The translations under genes were made by a program, and so were the position numbers. DNA of 62,768 bases from an uncultured Granulosicoccaceae bacterium (GTDB lineage Bacteria > Pseudomonadota > Gammaproteobacteria > Granulosicoccales > Granulosicoccaceae), in contig CALGNZ010000071.1 of NCBI GenBank assembly GCA_937957915.1, positions 1-62,768 of the forward strand. Direction: 5' to 3'. This document shows positions 27,971 to 37,500 of this stretch, in pieces (position 1 is the first letter of the stretch; every line of letters starts with the position of its first letter). The notes beneath the pieces are model-generated. The model ran no database searches and was not told where the DNA came from. It was given only the letters and a program-made list of their open reading frames with translations.

Positions 27971-28863
27971 CGTTTTCGTGGCCTCTTTTTTTCTTCGGTA
28001 ACATCTGGCGTGTCGCGAGCGTCTGAGTCCTTGTCTGGTTGGTTTTTGTCAGCGCAAACTACTTCTTCGAAATAATAGATTCCAATGCCTGTGCGATAGC
28101 GGCCATCTCCCTCAACTGACGGGTTTACCGAGCGATCCTGCGTTGCCAGAAACTGATCAAGATGGGTCAGCAGTTCCAGTGATTTTTCCCTGCTTAAGTT
28201 GCGGAATAATTCCACGCCCTCTTTAGGTACATCGTCGTAGGCAACACTTAATTGCAGTCTCGATACAGCATGATCGCCCTGCAAATTGTGGTCGATCGTG
28301 TTTAACAAATCACTCGCGCCTTCTGCTGACAGTCGAAGCATTTCATCGTTGTTGATTGATGGTACGTAGCCGGTAGAGGTTAAACGAACCAGTCCATCGT
28401 CCTGAGTGGCAGCGCCGACCCGGATGAGTTCATCCAGAATTGAGCGTGTCGGCATGTCACCACTATGCCTTTTGACCAATTCATCGAAACCTGGCTGACT
28501 GCTTGAGCTAATCAGCGGTAGTTGCTTCGGATTTCCCCTGGCGTCAGTGAAGTCCGGGTCTCGCATCCAGCCGCTGACCACGCGCGCTGCGCGATTGTTG
28601 TTGTCGACATCCGGACTGTCGGGCGGCAGCTCTAACAATCTTTTTACTTCTTTGCGATTTATGCCTGTCAGCACAGAGATTCGGGAAACTGATTGCTTTT
28701 TGCCGGGCAGATCAAACTCTTCGCCTGCAACATCCACAAATATCCCTTTCACCAGCGCCGCAAAATCCGCGTAGGCGAGACCGTTGCGCAGCATCACGCG
28801 CACGAGCGGACGCATGATTTTCAGAATGGTGCGATTGATGGGTTTTTGTGGGCCGGCAGACAT
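27967..28863 (-). CDS. DUF6502 family protein, putative DNA-binding regulator
   Basis: 298 residues, soluble. The N-terminal 85 residues match the DUF6502 pattern: MRPLVRVMLRNGLAYADFAALVKGIFVDVA, then a helix-turn-helix-like stretch SVSRISVLTGINRKEVKRLLE (about 58-78). The remainder is helical, with FDELVKRHSGDMPTRSILDELIRVG. The Asp/Lys-rich C-terminus is probably disordered. DNA binding is an inference from the HTH-like stretch and from two near-identical palindromes (28897-28912, 28957-28974) between this gene and the divergent beta-propeller gene. ATG at 28863; it is followed by a coupled lipoprotein gene. Confidence 0.82.
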   Translation of the reverse strand: MSAGPQKPINRTILKIMRPLVRVMLRNGLAYADFAALVKGIFVDVAGEEFDLPGKKQSVSRISVLTGINRKEVKRLLELPPDSPDVDNNNRAARVVSGWMRDPDFTDARGNPKQLPLISSSSQPGFDELVKRHSGDMPTRSILDELIRVGAATQDDGLVRLTSTGYVPSINNDEMLRLSAEGASDLLNTIDHNLQGDHAVSRLQLSVAYDDVPKEGVELFRNLSREKSLELLTHLDQFLATQDRSVNPSVEGDGRYRTGIGIYYFEEVVCADKNQPDKDSDARDTPDVTEEKKRPRKR

Positions 28864-28896
28864 TGGGTCAATTTACACCATCTGGTTCTCAATGTG

Positions 28897-28912
28897 TGGG
28901 ACAAATATCCCA
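28897..28912. promoter_or_regulatory. Candidate operator 1 (DUF6502-proximal)
   Basis: TGGGACAAATATCCCA is an inverted repeat with half-sites TGGGAYA / TATCCCA around AA. It lies 34-49 bases upstream of the DUF6502 start codon and shares 15 of 16 bases with the second copy. Confidence 0.6.
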
Positions 28913-28929
28913 TTTATTTAAGTTTCGGC

Positions 28930-28957
28930 TTGACGTGTCGAATATTTAAGATATATT
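28930..28957 (+). promoter_or_regulatory. Candidate sigma-70 promoter of the beta-propeller gene
   Basis: TTGACG (28930-28935) and TATATT (28952-28957) are spaced 16 bases apart. Predicted start near 28964 gives a leader of about 115 bases. The end of the -10 and the +1 lie in operator 2, a geometry that suggests repression. Confidence 0.6.
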
Positions 28958-28974
28958 TGGGATAAATATCCCAA
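28957..28974. promoter_or_regulatory. Candidate operator 2 (overlaps promoter start site)
   Basis: TTGGGATAAATATCCCAA: perfect eight-base arms around AA. The centre-to-centre distance to operator 1 is 61 bases, close to six helical turns. A direct repeat ATTTAAG (28916-28922 and 28944-28950) lies between them. Confidence 0.65.
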
Positions 28975-29079
28975 TCAATATTGTCTTTGAAAGATTTTTG
29001 AACGGAATGTGCAAATGGAGCGCACGTTTGCCGGTTAGAACTTAGTAAAAGGCATCAATCTTCCCAAGGAGGTATAGCT

Positions 29080-31365
29080 GTGAAGTTAGCAATAAAAAAC
29101 AGAAATTCGGTTCACAATCTCCAGCAAGTGCTGGCTGCAAGACCGAATGGAATTATCGCCGGTGCGGCAATGGCGGTGTTGCTTGCAGGTTGTGATGGCT
29201 CGAGCGTTGGTATCGGCGGACCGGGCGAGGGCGGCCCGGATGGCTCAGAGGCAGCCGTTTTAAAGGCAGAGCAGGCGGACGAGTTAATTCGTAACTCGAT
29301 GATCGGCTTCTATTCGGACAGCGCCAACAGTATTGGTCGCAACGATGTTTTTGCATTTGGCGGTGATGTTGCGGTGGCAGAATCTGCAGCGGATAGTTCT
29401 GCAAGCGCCGATGGTGGTGGATCGCGCTTTAGCGATACCAATGTTCAGGAAGCGGGCGTCGACGAAGCAGACCGGGTAAAGATCGATGGAAGTACCATGT
29501 TCGCGCTGGAGAAAATAAGCCAGGACTACGTTGGTATTTTTCCTCTTATAGATGACATTGCCGTGGCTGATCAGATTTTTCCTGCGCCGCAGGAATCAAA
29601 AGAAACGCTCAGTGCCTATACGCTGGATACTGTTAACTCCAGTACACTTTCGCGGTTGGAACTGGATACTGGCAGTCAAACACCCGAGGGCATGTATCTG
29701 CATAAAAACGGAACTTCTCGTGAGTTGATAATGCTGTCACGCGAAAATTTCAACAACTGGGCGTATTGGAGTTACCCGCGCCAATGGGCTGGCTATAAAA
29801 CACGAGTCAGCTGGTTTGACGCCAGTGATGCGTCGAATATCAAAAAAGGGCGCACAATTGATTTTGATGGGCAGCTGGTATCCAGCCGTAAGATAAATAA
29901 TCGCCTGATCATGGTGACGCGTTACCACCCGAATCTGGATGGTATTGTTGCCTACCCTTATGAGGAGGCAGACTTTGAGCGCAATCGTCAGCTGATCAGT
30001 AATGCGGATATAGACGATCTGTTACCTGGTTACGAGGTAAGTGTCGACGGAGTATCCAGCAGCGGTACGGTTGTCAGCGATAACCGTTGTTATCGCGCTC
30101 CGGTGGTAGTCAATGATGCCAGTGACTCTGATTCTGGCAATACTGATTCCGGCAATACGGGTGACTCAGAAACGTCTGAACTGTCAATCTACTATCCGAA
30201 CCCGACAGTCATGTCGATCATTACTATCGATTTGAACAGCAGCGACAGCAACATTCAAAATACCTGCTTTATCGGCGACACGGAAACTATGTATGTTTCG
30301 CAGAATGCATTGTATTTAGCGACGACAACCTATGACTACCGGATTAACGATGATGGCAACGGTCGACCAATCGCCGATTACTATGATCCCGAGATCACTA
30401 CTGATATCCACAAGTTCAGTTTTAATGGCAACAGTGCGCCTGTATTCAAAGGGACGGGTTCTGTCAGCGGACATCTGGGCTGGTACCAGGAGCGTAAACC
30501 GTATCGCATGAGTGAAAAGGACAATAACCTGCGCGTTGTGACTTTTGATCAGAGTCGCGATGGCTCACCGGTAACACTAAACATATTGGCAGAGAGCGGA
30601 GGCGCAACACTGCGAACACTGTCAACGCTGCCTAATGACAATCGCCCCGATCCGATAGGCAAAACCGGAGAGAACCTTTATGCCAGTCGTTTTATTGGCG
30701 ACCGTGCCTATTTGGTGACCTTTCGAATTACCGATCCACTGTACGTGCTCGACGTTGCCAACCCGAGTGACCCGTACATTGCGGGCGAGCTTGAATTGCC
30801 CGGGTACTCCGAGTATCTGCACGCGGTTAACGATGGTTTACTGGTTGGCTTGGGAAAGGATGCCATTGCCGCTGAAAACAACGGTTGGGGAAATGGCCGC
30901 GGTGCCTGGTACCAGGGTGTAAAGCTGGTGCTGTTTGATGTGTCGAATCCTGCCGAACCGCGGGTTGCTGACAATCGAGTCATTGGTAAAAGAGGAACCG
31001 ATAGTCCCGCACTGTATCAGCCACATTCATTTGCCTATTTGTCAGGCAGTGGTGGTGTTAACGCAAAGCTGGCGTTCCCGCTGTCGTTAAATAATGGTGC
31101 AACCCAGAGTTCAGGTCCAAGCGCCTGGTCTGAGTGGACCTCGAATAACCTGGCGACTATGGAGGTTGATGAGGCAGCGAACAAGTTTGTAGATGTGCCG
31201 CATTGGGTATTTGAAAGCCGCGAAGCAGGGCATGCCTACAGCCCGGTAAATCTGCAAAATGACCGCGCAGTCATTGGCGATGACGGTGGGCTGTATGCCA
31301 TTCACAATGGATCATTGTTTTATGGTTTATGGGGTGAAGATGCACCCTCTGCAAATTCGCAGTAA
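29080..31365 (+). CDS. Beta-propeller domain lipoprotein
   Basis: 761 residues from a GTG at 29080 with a near-ideal ribosome site AAGGAGG (29067-29073). Lipobox VLLAGC at C38. Residues about 115-750 match the secreted beta-propeller family distantly related to WD40, with the hallmark FSDTNVQEAGVDEADRVKIDG at the domain start. Later features are DQSRDGSPVTL, RFIGDRAYLVTFR, DPLYVLDVANPSDPYIAGELELPGYSEYLH and PHSFAYLSG. An Asp/Ser-rich loop with a SGNTDSGNTG duplication interrupts a blade. Probably an outer-membrane-anchored binding platform. Transcribed divergently from the DUF6502 gene behind two palindromes, and ended by a clear terminator. Confidence 0.88.
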   Translation: MKLAIKNRNSVHNLQQVLAARPNGIIAGAAMAVLLAGCDGSSVGIGGPGEGGPDGSEAAVLKAEQADELIRNSMIGFYSDSANSIGRNDVFAFGGDVAVAESAADSSASADGGGSRFSDTNVQEAGVDEADRVKIDGSTMFALEKISQDYVGIFPLIDDIAVADQIFPAPQESKETLSAYTLDTVNSSTLSRLELDTGSQTPEGMYLHKNGTSRELIMLSRENFNNWAYWSYPRQWAGYKTRVSWFDASDASNIKKGRTIDFDGQLVSSRKINNRLIMVTRYHPNLDGIVAYPYEEADFERNRQLISNADIDDLLPGYEVSVDGVSSSGTVVSDNRCYRAPVVVNDASDSDSGNTDSGNTGDSETSELSIYYPNPTVMSIITIDLNSSDSNIQNTCFIGDTETMYVSQNALYLATTTYDYRINDDGNGRPIADYYDPEITTDIHKFSFNGNSAPVFKGTGSVSGHLGWYQERKPYRMSEKDNNLRVVTFDQSRDGSPVTLNILAESGGATLRTLSTLPNDNRPDPIGKTGENLYASRFIGDRAYLVTFRITDPLYVLDVANPSDPYIAGELELPGYSEYLHAVNDGLLVGLGKDAIAAENNGWGNGRGAWYQGVKLVLFDVSNPAEPRVADNRVIGKRGTDSPALYQPHSFAYLSGSGGVNAKLAFPLSLNNGATQSSGPSAWSEWTSNNLATMEVDEAANKFVDVPHWVFESREAGHAYSPVNLQNDRAVIGDDGGLYAIHNGSLFYGLWGEDAPSANSQ

Positions 31366-31393
31366 TAGCCAATCGTGTGTGCAGTAGCTTGAA

Positions 31394-31420
31394 GGCAGCG
31401 GAAACGCTGCCTTTTTTTTT
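31394..31420 (+). terminator. Rho-independent terminator of the beta-propeller gene
   Basis: GGCAGCG-GAAA-CGCTGCC: seven-base-pair GC-rich stem with a GNRA tetraloop, followed by nine Ts (31412-31420), 28 bases after the stop. Confidence 0.95.
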
Positions 31421-31548
31421 GTGAGTACCGTTTTAAGTGCGTTGCTTCAGCAGGTTTATCGTTTGTAAAACTAGTCTGCGAAACCTCGATTGTGGCACAC
31501 AATTTCCTACGTGCTGCAATGGCTTGCAACGTATCGAGGTTATTCCGC

Positions 31549-34500
31549 GTGAGAAATACTCTGTGTAAATCAGTAGTACGACTGACTATCTGGATTTTCG
31601 CTCTCTTCAGTTTTTCCGCTCTGGCACAGGTTCCTGTTGACCAGTTTGTTAACTTCGAATCTGCCCATGTCCATCCACTGGAAATGACGCCGGATGGTTC
31701 ACGCTTGTTGGCAGTCAACACGGCAAACAACACGCTTGAGGTTTTCGACATAAACCTTGATGGCAGCCTTGTGAACATTTCCAGCATACCGGTCGGTCAG
31801 GATCCGGTAACAGTACGCGCCCGCAATAACACCGAGGTCTGGGTCGCCAACGTTATCTCAGACACGGTAAGCATCGTTGATTTGAATCAATCAGCGGTTG
31901 TGCGTACTTTGCAAACAGAGAATGAACCGTCTGATATCGTCTTTGCCGGTAACCCGCTACGTGCTTTTGTCAGTGTCGCTGAGCGGGAAAGTGTTCAGGT
32001 GTTTGATTTGGATGATCTGGATGCGAGCCCCGCAGAAGTACTGCTGATAGGCGAACAACCTCGAGCACTTACCGTCAGTGCTGATGGCAGTACGGTTTAC
32101 GTCGCCTTTTTTGAGTCGGGCAACCAGACCACGGTAGTACCGGGCAATGACTTTATCGCCAATGGCGGTCTGCAGGCACCATTCTCGGGTACTACGATCG
32201 TAGCCAACGATGTACGCAACGCTGCCGGGCCCTATGGCGGTGCAGTGCCGGTGCCAAACGACGGTAATAACTTTAATCCGCCGTTGAATCCGGAGCTGGC
32301 CTCGAAGACAGATACTCAATCTATTATTGTAAAAAAGCAGTCTGATGGTCGATGGCTTGACGATAACAACGGTGACTGGACGTCTCTTGTATCTGGCGGT
32401 AGTGGTGGCAATCGCATTGCAGGGTGGGATTTAAAAGACAGAGATGTGGCAATGATTGATGCCGACAATCTGTCAGTCAGTTACCAGAGTACGCTTGGCA
32501 ATATTCTGATGGCGATGTCTGCTCACCCGGTCACCGGCGATATCTACGTTGTAGGTACGGACGCGACGAATCATATCCGCTTTGAACCAAACCTCAATGG
32601 TACTTTCATGCGCCACAACGTGTCGCGCTTTACGCCAGGCAGTGGTGTTGCAACCATCACGGATCTGAATCCGCACCTTGATTATACCACTCCGTCAATA
32701 ACCAACCCGGAAAAAGCAAAGTCTGTCGGTGACCCGCGAGCGGTCAGGTGGCTTGCCGATGGCTCACAGGCTTATGTAAGCGGCATGGGATCAAACAATC
32801 TTGTGATTATTGACGCTGAGGGTAATCGCGTTGGTGATCCGATAGCGGTCGGTGAGGGGCCAACAGGTGTTGCCCTTAACGAGGGTATTGGTCGCGGGTT
32901 TGTATTAAACAAATTTAGTGCTTCGATCTCCACTATTGATATAGCCACTAACCAGCCGGTTGCCGAAACGTTTTTCTATGATCCGACGCCAGTGGTCATC
33001 AAGACTGGTCGTAAGCATTTGTATAACACCTATACCGGTTCTGGTAACGGTACGATCTCCTGCGCTTCCTGTCACGTAGATGGGAAGTGGGATCGATTAG
33101 GATGGGATCTGGGTGATCCTTCTGGTGAAATGAAAACTGTTAACGGTACCGAGTTTCATCCGCTGAAAGGGGTCAAGACCACGCAGACTCTCATCGATAT
33201 TATAAGCTCCGGCCTTCCACTGCACTGGCGCGGGGATCAGGCCCAGTTCGGCGATTTTCATCTGGCATTTGAAAACCTCAAGGGCCGTGAGCCGGTATCG
33301 GAAGAGGCGATGGATGAGTTCGAAGAGTTTCTGGCGACCACCTATCATCCACCGAATCCTTATCGACAGGCTATTGCTGACAACAGACTGCTTGACCAGA
33401 ACCTGATACGGGGGCCGGGTACTACGTTCCAGAACTACAATCTGTCATTCCAGCAGCCTAATACAATCGGCTTTTGGCATGAGGCCTGTGGTGGATGCCA
33501 TCGAAACAACTCTGGTAAGGGGCCGTCCGGACAGTCATTTCGTTCGGCGCAGTATATTGGCAATGAGAATACCGCCCCCGACTTGCGCACCTTTTATCGC
33601 AAGCTGGGTTACTACTATAACTCTGACGAGAGTACCGTTGGATTTGGGTTGTTCTCTGATGGAATAGGCCGAACTACCGAGCAGCCGCGTACCGGTTACT
33701 GGTTTGACTACCATGGCTTGCTGTTCGGCTATGCCGGTGGTGGAACGACCTGGAACCCGAGCAGTACCGCTGTCATTCAACCTGAGCATGACACGCAGGA
33801 CTCACACTATGCGACCGGCAGACAGGCAACCATTAACGGTGCGATCGGAAGCCGAAGTGCGGTAAACACGCTTCGCGATATAGTAAACGGACCCAATAAT
33901 CTGGTGCAGATGCAACAGCGTGCACCTGGCCTGGTTGTACATGGTATTTACGAGGGGCAGCAACGCGGTTTTGTCTACTCTGGAAGCAACAATTACCAAA
34001 GCGATGCCGATGGCGAAACAGTAAGTCATGAGGAGCTATTATCTGCTGCTGAGTCTGGTGCGCCTCTGACATGGACCATTGTTCATTCTCACGTTGCTAA
34101 TCGCCTCGGTGTTGATCGCAATGCCAATGGCTTATTAAACCAAAATGATTTTCCCGACCGCGACAGCGACGGCGTAGCTGACGCGGTGGATTTGTATCCT
34201 GATGATCCATCCGAAAGTGCAGACTTCGACAACGATGGTATTGGCAATAATGCCGACACGGATGACGACAATGACGGTGTGCCGGATAATGAAGATCAAA
34301 TGCCCTACAATCCATCGGAAACACTCGACTCTGATGCAGATGGTATTGGTAATAACATCGACACTGATGACGACGGCGATGGCGTTGCAGACGAGCAGGA
34401 TGCATTTCCGCTGATCTTTGAAGAAGCTACAGATACCGATGGCGATGGTATTGGCGACAACGCAGATATCGATGATGACAATGATGGTATCGCTGATGAA

Positions 34501-37500
34501 TACGAAGCTGGTGGTGACTCACAGATCGTGATGCATGCTGGCAAAACCGGCAGTGAATACAATATAAGCGATGGTTCGCAGCTCGCCATGGCCAGAGCCG
34601 CGCTGCTCGATGGTGGCAACTATGGTCCTGCGGGCACCGTAGTCGTTGATTCGCTGACAATCCTTGAAGACGTTCAGACAATTACCGAGGCGGCACTGGC
34701 AGAGACTGATGTTCTGTTTGACGGCTGGGTAGAGAACAATGCCTGGAGTAACGCAGAACTCAATACCATAGATAACTGGGTGCGGGCCGGCGGCATATTG
34801 ATCTCCACCAACGACGACAGCGGTCACAATGGGTTGTCGACATTTTTTGGTGTTCCGGTAGCCGGTACATCTACCCAGACCTGGGTGCCTGCAAACAATG
34901 TACACCCGATTGTTGATGGTCCGTTCGGTAGCTGGAGTAACATCACCAAACTGGGCAATTTCAGCTACTTTAATGCAACTGATGGCTGGATATCAGTGGC
35001 GCAGGATACTAACGGTCGAACAACGATCCTGGAGCGTACCCTGGGCGATGGTCACATCATCGTGATTGGCGATGAAGGCAGTCTGCGCAATGAAGCGACT
35101 GCGAACCAGATAATGACTCGCAACCTGTTTGCTTATGCGATAGCACTATTACCCAAGGTAGCTGGTGACCAGGATGAAGACGGTATTGAAAACCGACACG
35201 ACCTTGATTCGGACAACGACGGCATTGCCGATGTCATCGAAGCGGGTGGTATTGATGCTGATAACGATGGCCTCATAGACGACGCCGAGAACAATCAGGG
35301 CTCACTGGAGGCATTGCCAGACGCTGACAGTAATGGCTTGCCTGACTTTATCGATGCGCAGGGCGCTGCGGTTATACCAAACCCTATCAACGACACGGAT
35401 AACGATGGCTGGGATGACTCTGTTGACGGATTGATTGGCAATGACCCGGTGCTACCTCCGGTTACGCCGCCTGTAACGCCGCCCAATAATCCTGAAGGGG
35501 GTTTGACTATTAATGGCGACTTTGCTGATTGGGCGTCAGTGGCTGCTTTTGCAGCTGACGCGGATGACGTTAGTGGAGCGAACAATACTCTGGATTTTGC
35601 CGCCGCATGGATAGCGCACGACAATGCTAACCTGTATTTTCGATATGACAACCATGCACCGGATGCCGTGCAACTCTCGTGGGGTATGAGTGTGCAAATC
35701 GATGCAGATGATAATCCCGCCACCGGCTTCAGAGGTTTTGCCGGAGAGTTCCCGATCGGGATCGACTATATGATCGAAGGTAATACACTGCATCAGTACA
35801 CGGGATCAGGAACCAACTTTAGCTGGGCTGATGGCGTACAGGTTAACAGCGCGAACAGCGGTGCAAGTCTGGAGATGTCGGTACCAATTGCTCTGTTGGG
35901 CAACCCGACAACGCTTCGACTTTTTTACTATGCCAACAACGTTGCCATCGGTGGTACTGCGGTTGACTATTACCCGGATGCTGTAACTAATCTGGCAGCA
36001 CCATCAGAGTCGAGAAGCTTTTCGTACTTTGTTGATGATCAGCCGGTGGTCGAACCACCAGCGCCGGCAACGCCGTTGCCAAATGATGGAATCAGCAACC
36101 TGGCCACCATCACGGCCGATGGTAGCCTTGCAGACTGGGCTGAGCTTACATCGTTCGGCCCCGACCCTGATGATGCCAGCGGTACTGGCAACGTTATTGA
36201 CTGGCGCGAAGGCTGGCTGGCACATGATGACACCAACTTTTATTTTGCCTGGCGCAACGATGAATCGGCTCAGCTGACCTGGGGTAACGGCATTATGATT
36301 GATACCGATCAGAACCTTGCAACCGGCTTCAGGGGCTTTGGTGGTGAGTTACCTGTCGGGGTAGATTACCTGCTCGAGGCGGATACCATTCATCGCTACA
36401 CTGGCACTGGCGTAGACTGGATGTGGGAAGACGCCGGCGTGATGACGCCTGTTATTTCAGGCAACAATACCGAGATACAGCTCGCCCGTTCGATACTCGG
36501 CAATCCTGTGGCCATGGATGTCTTTTTCTCGGGCAACAATGCGGCGACTGGTGGAACCGTTACTGACTATTATCCGGACGCAGCGAGTGATATCACCGCT
36601 GCGGCAAACCAAAGGAGTTTTCGCTATACCACCAGTACTGCTTCGACACCTGCTACGCCCACGACACCAGAGCCGACGCCCACCACGCCAGAGCCAACGC
36701 CAGCAGTCAACATTGTCATCGATGGTAACCTCAGTGAGTGGAACGCCAACAGCGTGCTGGCTGCAGATGATGCCGCTGAAATGGCTAGCCCCGACACTAT
36801 TGACTGGCGTCGAATGTTCTTGGCGCACAACGACAGTACACTCTATATGGGTTATCAAAATCATGGCCCTGCGGTATCGAGTTGGGGTTATCAGATCTAT
36901 ATAGATACCGACAATAGCCGAACCACCGGGTTTACAGGCTTTTCTGATGAGTATCCTATAGGTGCAGACTATGTACTTGAGGGTAATGAGCTCAATCGCT
37001 ACACCGGTGTCACCAACACTGAATGGTCGTGGCAGTCCGAAGGGGTGATGCAAACTGTTGTAGCTGGAGACAGTGCAGAGGTTGCAATACCAAGGTCGAC
37101 GCTCGGTAACCCTGCCACCATCGAGCTGTTTGCCCGTGGTGATAACACAGCTGTCGGTGGTGATCAGGTCGACTTCTATCCTGATGCCGTGCCCACAATT
37201 GCCGCACCACTGGATTCTCGAAAGTTCAGCTATGACTTTACTGACGACAGCGAGCCTGTCATCAGTCCGGCACAGGCGGCGCAGGGTGAGTCGGTAATTA
37301 GCACAGGTGGTGGAGCGCTGGGAGCAAGCTGGCTGTTTTTGATGCCCTTGCTTGCCGGGCTAAACCGACGCCGTCAGTCAGGGCGCGATCTGCGTTCCGT
37401 GTTCGGAACCATTGTGGTGGCAAGCACTCTGGTTCTGGCATCCTGTTCAGGGGATAGCGGCGGCGTTGTGAACAGCCCGGGCAATACGTCTGGTACCGAA

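Noticed and set aside
31492..31548. GTG 31492 or ATG 31519 as the start of the giant gene
   Set aside because: Neither has a ribosome site and both add a non-signal extension; GTG 31549 has GAGG and a standard signal peptide.
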